This document shows positions 34,401 to 43,000 of a DNA stretch of 64,000 nucleotides, one piece after another. The notes beneath the pieces are model-generated. The model had not been told where the DNA came from, made no database searches, and worked only from the letters and a program-made list of their open reading frames with translations. The translations under genes and the position numbers were made by a program. This DNA is from Brienomyrus brachyistius (taxonomy: Eukaryota > Chordata > Actinopteri > Osteoglossiformes > Mormyridae), in the NCBI RefSeq assembly GCF_023856365.1, contig NC_064537.1:377001-441000 (forward strand), in the 5' to 3' direction. Position 1 is the first letter of the stretch; every line of letters starts with the position of its first letter.

Positions 34401-37400
34401 TGGTTTCAGTCATTGGTAATAAATAGGCTTTTTATGACTAGCAAACTGCTCCCATGTATTAGTCACATTGGTGGGGATCTGCTGCAACCGTCACAAACGT
34501 CAAGTGGTTACTGTAACTCTTGAATCACTGTTAATCTTTCATCGATACACAAACTAGGGTATGCAAGGTCATTGGTTAATACCATCTTGCACCAATAAAA
34601 AGGGTGTGACCAACTGAGAAAGGTGGTAGCGCCACTGATACCACTGGAAGAGCGAGTCTGGAGGCCTGTAGCCCCTTTGTCCAGCCATAGACAGCCCTGC
34701 TGGGCACCTGGAATGGCAACGTAATTAACCAGAGTGTGTGTGAAGGTGTCCGAGCACCCAGAGGCACACAGAGACAGAGGGAGGGGAAGCCCCATTGCCA
34801 GTCAAGTTCTTTGGTGGGCAGATTCAGGGCTCAACTGTCTGAGCTCAGGCAGGGCTGCGACAGGCACCTGTTCTGTCAGCCACACCCGTGCCCTCCTCCC
34901 AAACGCATGGGAATGTCCACATGCTTTTGTGCATGTGTGTGACACCATGACAGTACAATGCAATCCGCTATCTCTGACTGATTTACAGCTGAGAGATATA
35001 CAGCGAAAGACAGGTGACCTGTGACCCTCGCTCAAGCTGTAGTTAACTGCTATTGCCTGAGAATGATGTGTGAAGTAACCTAAGGCAGATGGAGTGTGGG
35101 TGTGTGTGAGTCCCTGTTGAGCTTTCTTAACTTTCTCCCCGCCTCCCTGCCCCCTCAAAGCTGCATTGTCTTCATCACTCAGGCACTGTGGGGCAAGAAT
35201 CTCAACACAGATCATTTAATCACGCCGGTATTCAGACCCAAGTCACTGTTAGTGATGGTGAGAATAGTGTTTCTGTAGCCTGTGAATAGCAGCTTGGTGT
35301 ATTTCCGGTCACTTTAAAGTCCTCCTTTGTGTGGTAGAATCCATGCTGTGTGGTCAGCCGTGTTCCCCACACCCCTCCCTAATAGGATATGAAATAGGTG
35401 CAGATAAAGCATCATTTGATTATTTCATTTTGATTCCTGCCTTATGTAACAGCCCCCCCCTCTCTTCTTCTGTTCCTCCACCTCCGTCACTGCCCACAGG
35501 AGATAGATGGTCTGGAGGTAATCGGGAGAAACCAGGTGTTCTCTGCTGATACTGCAGAGTGCTGCTCCCTGTTGGATGAAGACAATAGGGAGCCGGTAGA
35601 GGAGGAGAAAGAAACAGTGAAGAAGGAGAGCAGTGCAGAGCTGAAGTAAGTGCATTTTCCCACTTGACAAAACTGGTGGCTGTGTGTTCATCTACCTGCC
35701 ATGGATGGTCTGCACTGTAAGTGAGGCAGTCGCAGCTTAGCTTTAAAAACATTCCCAGTTAATAATCTACTCTGCTGGGAAAGGAGAGACGGATGAAACG
35801 TGCCGCCTCCTTTCTTGATATCTGTAAATGCTACTGATGTATATGTTTGATAACAATGAGCAATGGATCACACATCCGTTTGAGCTGCACGTTTTGTCTG
35901 CTGCTCTCAGGAATCCCCCGGTGGATGATGATGACATCACTCCAGACACAGCGCTTGTTCCGGTACTGCATTTCTGCGGGCACCATGTCTGCTGGACCGG
36001 CAGCTCGCCCTTGCACCAGGTACGACAACCTCTGCGATGCGCAGCCACACAGGGGCACCACCAGGTGCTTTTTCATCACTCTTCCTACAGGGGGTGGTGG
36101 GCGTCACTGGCCAGCTCAGCTTCGAGGCACCAATAGGGCAGAAGGCCTCGTCCTACCTGGAGCTGCATAATGAGGGGAGTACAGCCATCTATTACTACTG
36201 GAGGCGCCAGACCCTGCGGCACAGCTTCAGGGAGGCTGGTGGGCATGGCTACAGGGAGACTGGCGGGCATGGCTACAGGGAGACTGGAGGGCATGGGCAT
36301 GGGCAGCGCTTCTACTTCAACAGCAGCACGGGTAATCCACTGTTTACATGTAGCATAAGGGACACAGAGGGGGACACCTTTTACAGACACACTATACAGA
36401 TAGAGCTACAGGTCACTGATAATTGTACACATTACCCACACTACATATGCAAAGGTACAGGTCACATACAGACTTTTACGCTTTACGCACACATTATAAA
36501 CAGCTACATGAAACTCACAGAATTACAGATATTACACTTCCACACTATATGCATAGAGCTACAATTCACACAATAATACGTGTTACCCACACTATGTACA
36601 CAAAGCTACAGATCACATGCAGAATTATACACATCATGCACACATTATAAACACAGCTACAGGTTATACACAGAATAATATATATTTCACTCACATTATA
36701 TGCATAGCTACAGGGCAAACTCAGTTATACACTTTATCCACACTATATATACACAAAGCTACAGGTCATATACAAAGTTATACACATTACACACACACTA
36801 TAAACACAGCTAAAGGCCACACACAAAGTTATATGGTAAGAAAGCACCAACTCTGGAACACAACAATAGTCCCATAGCACTACATTTTATGACTGTATAC
36901 ATCAAAAAAGTTAAGCACCCAGAAGTAATGGTCCGATTTAGGTGTAATTCGGTACACATGCAGACCAGCGATGGGCATGTAAATGATTTGATTTTCACGT
37001 CTAGTCACCAGACACAGAGGATGCCTTGTAGACGCATTAGACAGCATTACCAGCACTTGGCGGAGTCTGATAGGGGTCACACTTTGGGTCTGCATGAGGC
37101 CGGGTGGTCGTACCGTGCCATTTCCCGACATGAGGGGCATGCAGATGTCACAGTCACCTGATGTGGGAAGCAATGGGCACGTGAGGCACCCACACACGTC
37201 GTGAAGGTTCTGGTCACCAAAGACAGCGTACCGAGGGAGGATAGTCAGAACCCAATGGCATCTGCGCCTACCATCCGGACACAGTTATTGGAATCTGTCC
37301 AACACCTCGTGTCATCCCGCACCGTGTCTCGATGACTGGCACAAGCTGGACTACGGGTTCACCATCCCATGCGTAGGCTGCCGTTAACACCAGCACAGAG

Positions 37401-39989
37401 ACAGCTGGGTTTGGACTTGTGCTGTAACCGTGAGGCATGGACTGATGATTTTTAGAACATAAGAACATAAGAGAGACACACCAATGTTACTCCTGGTGTG
37501 GGGAGCCATAGGGTATGACTTCATGGTGTGGGAAGCCTTAGGGTATGACATCATGGTGTGGGGAGCCATAGGGTATGACATCATGGTGTGGGGAGCCATA
37601 GGGTATGACATCCTAGTCTGGGGAGCCATAGGGTATGACATCATGGTGTGGGGAGCCATAGGGTATGACATCATGGTGTGGGGAGCCATAGGGTATGACA
37701 TCATGGTGTGGGGAGCCATAGGGTATGACATCATGGTGTGGGGCCCCATAAGATGACTTCAGGTCATCTCTGGTAGTGATTCGGGGGACCCTGACAGCAC
37801 AGCACTACATCAGTGACATTTTGCGTCTGCATGTCTTACCCCTCCTGAGACAGCACCCTGGTACAGTCTTTCAACAAGACAATGCCTATCCACACACACC
37901 ACGTGTGTCTATGGACTGCCTGCGTCATGTTGAGGTCGTCCTGTGACCAGCCAGGTCCCCAGTTTTTTCCCCAGTCAAATATGTGTGGGATCAACTGGGA
38001 CGTCAACTCAGACCCAGTGCCAATCTGCAGGATCTCGAGGGCCAATTACAACAGCTGTGGCTGAACTTGCTGTAGGAGAAGATACAATGGCTGTACGACT
38101 CCCATCCGTACTCTATCGCTGCATGCACTTCTTTGTCCATTGTCTCCTCCACTTACTCTGCCTGCCACGTTCTGCCCTGCTTGCCTTCCTTGCCCTGCCT
38201 CCCTGCCTGTTCCTGCCTGCCCTGCTTGCCTTCCCTGCCCTGCCTCCCTGGTCTGCATTCGTCGTTCCTCCCATCTCTTCGTTTCCTCGTCTCGTCACTG
38301 AGTGTAGGACTGACCTCCCCGGCTTTGGACCCACAGCGACCGACCCGACTTCCCTTTTGGTTTAACCCTTCGGCATTTGGTGTACCCGACTCCCATATGA
38401 AACCCGTGTTCTCCTGCATTATGGGCTCTGCCTCTTCCCTTATCGCGAAGCATCACACTAATCATTTGTCCGTTTGTTCTGATATTATAATCTTTACAGT
38501 ACAGTAGCATGACCTTTCACCATGTGCAGATTCATTTCATTTCCACCACTCCATCTGAGTGTGACTTTTTTTGTCACAGTATATTTATAACATCTATAAC
38601 AAAGAAGGGTTGATCATCAAATGTAATAAACACTGTAATTTTGATTTCTCAATGTTTGCACTGAATTTTCTTTCACTGTCAAAAACTGACAGACTAGCGT
38701 AATTCAGCAGTAATACAGTCTTCTTTACTGAAATCGATTCGTTTTTCAGAAATGTTTCATACTCTTCACTGTCTTGACGTCACTGTCTGGGTTCGAGTCT
38801 CTGCCTGGGTCACATATGTGTGGAGTTTGCATGTTCTCCCCATGTCGTCGTGGGGTTTCCTCCGGGTACTCCAGTTTCCCCCCACAGTCCAAAAACATGC
38901 TGAGGTTAATTGGAGTTGCTAAATTGCCCGTAGGTGTGCATGTGTGAGTGAATGGTGTGTGAGTGTGCCCTGTGATGGGCTGGCCCCCCATCCTGGGTTG
39001 TTCCCTGCCTCGTGCCCATTGCTTCTGGGATAGGCTCCGGACCCCCCTCGACCCAGTAGGGTAAGCGGTTTGGAAAATGGATGGATGGATGATAGTTGGC
39101 TGATACAATCGGTGCATCTCTACTATATACACAAAGCAACAGGTTACATACAGAGTTCTGCACATCACACAGACAGTCACATCTCCACAGCACACACAAT
39201 CTATACACAAAGCTACAATTAACATAGAGTTATACATGCAGACAGTCATGCTGCACACTGAGAGGTCATGGCCTGTCAAAGTCACACACCTTAAAGTCAA
39301 TATTACTGTGTGTGACCTGCTGTGACCCCATGCCCTGCCCCCTGAGCCCAGGCATCATCCTGCCCGGCGAGATGCAACAGATCCTCTTCACTTTTAAGTC
39401 GACCACGGCCGGCATCTTCCGTGAGCTGTGGTGCCTGAATACACACCCTGTACTTCTCAGCGGGGCCTTGCTGCAAGTGTCGCTGAGCGGGGTGGCCCTC
39501 CACTGGGATGAGTCTGTGCAGCAGAGGGCCACTTTGGAGGTGTGTGTGTGAATATGTTTGTGTCAGTGCATTTCTGTGTGTCTGCCTGTCTTTCTGTGTG
39601 TCGGTGCATTCGTGTCTGTGTGTGTGTGTGTTTCTCTGTTTGTGGCTGTGTGTGTCTGCCTGCGTCTGTGTATTTGTGTCTATCTGTCCTTCTGTATGCC
39701 TTTGTGCGTGTGTGCGTGTTTTTTTGTAGGTCAGATCTGCATCACATCGTGGGGATATTTGTTATTTTGACGTTGTGGGGACCATTCTTTCAGTCCCCAC
39801 AAGGGGTAATTCAATTTTATAAAAATCAGTAACTGCAATCAAAAAACTAAAAATGCCAAAAGACTAATATTTGTTTGGCTACTTATGGTTAAGGTTAGGG
39901 CTGGGTAAGGGATAAGTTGTCATTGTTGGTATTAGGGTTTTGCCCATAGAAATGAATAGACATTCCCCAGAAATATATGAGTACAGGTC

Positions 39990-40041
<52 letters not shown>

Positions 40042-43000
40042 TGCATGAGGCTAACCGGCCTGTGTGCATGTGTCACAGCGGGGGCTCCTGCAGAAGGAGG
40101 CAGCCTCAGTGTGCAGGCAACTACTGTCCGAGCTCCTGCAGGGGGTGCACTCTCCAGAGAGGCCCGACTCCCCTGCTGAGCACCGCCTCACAGAGGAAGG
40201 CTGCTTCTGCAAGGCCAACCCTCAGGTACGTCATACCTGCAGCTTCACGCCTGGGCTTTCATCAGCGCTCCAGCATTGTCTTTGTGTATCCCACAACGCA
40301 CTACTCTGCATAAATGACCCATGCTCCTGAATGGATTAAGCTGTATCCGTATTCTAGTTACTGGGGAGTGATTTTCCTTGCAAAATCCAAAATAATTCAA
40401 AGAATCTGTTATTATTTCAAATTCAAATCTAGCACCTTCTGCATTAGGTGTGGCAGTGTCCCTCGTCCTGGGAGAGACCGCCCTCCTCTATGCCACGTGA
40501 CCCTTGGCCACCATTCCAGCATTTGCTGTGTTAGATGTGGCATCGTCCCACACACTGGGAGAGACCAGCGTCCTGCCTGTCATGCGGCCCCTGGCCACCA
40601 TTCCAGCTTCTGCTGCGTTAGGTATAGCGGTGTCCCTCGTATTGTGAGAGACCAGCCTCCTCCCTGTCATGCAGCCCCTGGCCACCATTCCAGCTTCTGC
40701 TGCGTTAGGTATAGCGGTGTCCCTCGTATTGTGAGAGACCAGCCTCCTCCCTGTCATGCAGCCCCTGGCCACCATTCCAGCTTCTGCTGCGTTAGGTCTA
40801 GCAGCATCCCTCACGCTGGGAGAGACCACAATACTGCCTGTCGCTCGGCTCCTGGCCACCATTCCAGCACCGATGAGACCAGCCTAATTGGACCCATTAG
40901 TGCTCTGATTGGATTCTTAGCTGTAATCTGGGGCACCACACAAGGAACTTCCTAAGAGAGGTGCCCTGTCCCCTAACACTCACATTTTTCACTGAGAATT
41001 GTCCTAAAATAGAAAAGATGTACATGCCAGTCATGTGCAACTCTGCCTTCACCATGTGCAATAAGGACATCAGCCTGGCACAGACATGACTGCAAAGGCC
41101 GAGATACTGAACCTTTAAGAATAAGATGAATCCATTCACATTCACCTCTCCCATGTACCCGCAGTTTTACAGATCTGGGATTTTTTTTTTTACTGTATTA
41201 TAGATTTTATACCCCCCCCCCCATGTGGCTCAGTGAGTTTGGCTGCCTTGTCTGCAATTGGAAGGTTAGAGGTTAAAATTCCAGGGTCAGCGCAGTGATG
41301 TCACCATTGTCCCCCAGAGCAAGCCCTTTAATCCCCACTTAACCCCCATGCAGGGACTTCCTGACCCTAGTTTTCTGGTTGCATGTCACTTTGGACAAAA
41401 GCATCTCCTAAATATGCATATGTGATGTTCTATGAGGGCACAACAGGCTCACTTATAAGACCCTGTGGGACGGGAGTTCGGCTCAGGGCCAGGATCAGGA
41501 TCATTAATATTTCAGTAACACCATGTATGTCATCTAAAGTACGCTGTGCAGCACTGCATTATCTATGGTTACTGTGCTAATTGCACACCTGGCTGCAGCG
41601 AAGTGCGGCCTAGCAAATGCTTGCTAAAACAGAATGAACTGTGAGATCCACAGCTGTATTACCCGCAGGGGGCTGTGCAGGCACGCTGCATTATTTACAG
41701 GGCTGTCTCCATGGTTACTGTGCTAACTGTGCACCTGGCTGCAGCTGCAGTAGACTGTGTGATCTGAAGTTGCATTACCAGCAGGGGTCCATTCAAGCAC
41801 ACTGCAGTTTTTACAGGACTGTCTCCATCGTTACTGTGTTCACTGTGCACCTGGCTGCAGCTGCAGCAAAATGCAGCCTAATGAATGCTCACTGAAACGG
41901 AATGGACTGTGTCATCCACAGCTGCATTACCAGCAGGGGGCCGTGCAGGAACTGAGGGAGCTGTGGGAGCAGGTGGCTCCTCAAGGGGGCGACCCCCACC
42001 ACCGCGCCCCGGCTTGGGACTTCTCTGTGCCCAGCCTCAGACGGGTAAATCTATGCCAATGCATGAAACTTTGATGCCACAATAACACCCTGTACCGTTA
42101 GATACACTTAACTGTTTCATATCTCGTCAGAAATAGGTGAAAGGACCCTTTTACTGATCAAGTTTTCTATATTTGTTGTCATTAACATTTCCAAGTGCAC
42201 TTCAGGGCAGACATATTAATCCTGGATGGACCATCGATCCATTAAAAGCCCTCATGAGATATGTAACTGACAGCTTTGTTGTGCTTTGATTTGATTGGGT
42301 CTTCAGGAACACAAGGTTCATTTCATTAGTCCAAGAACAAAACTAAGGTGGCCATCAGTAAGCTGTAGCCACTCCAGATAGGTGTTATACCCATGGCATG
42401 ACCTCCATGACATTCCTCTTGTGTTTCCACGTCCTTCCCAGACCCTGCTGGCTATGCCAGAAGGAGAGAGGGAGGGCTCAGTGCAGAGGCACAAGGAGAA
42501 CGCCCTGGCCTGCTTCAACACCTTGGTACTGGAGCTCCAGCAGTTTCATGAGCGGCCCCTGGTCCTATCGCCATACACCATTGGGTGAGCTCAGAGGAGA
42601 ATGTGGGGGCTCTGTGAGAGGAGGTAGAGTGAGGGCAGTGCATTGGGTGTCACCCCTGCCTCGCCCAAGGGACACAGCAGGCCAAGACACAGTCTTTCAG
42701 AGCAATCTCGCTGTCAGTGTGTGAGAGCCGATGTCAAGGATCAGGGTGCGAGGCCGGTCGTCGGGATCCGGATGCCATAGCTGATGTGGTATTAGCTGAC
42801 ACTGCTGCTGTTGCTGCAGGCTGCAGCTGTGGAGGGAGCTGTTAGACAAAATGGTGAGTGAAGCCTTGTGGCAGAGACACTTGCTTGAACTTCCAGACAG
42901 GGACGCCTGGGCAGACAGCAGGCTGGATCAGGCTGGTGAGTCTAGTTTTGATACACATATCTACAAACACGCTGCAGTTACATAGTTAAACACATAGTTA

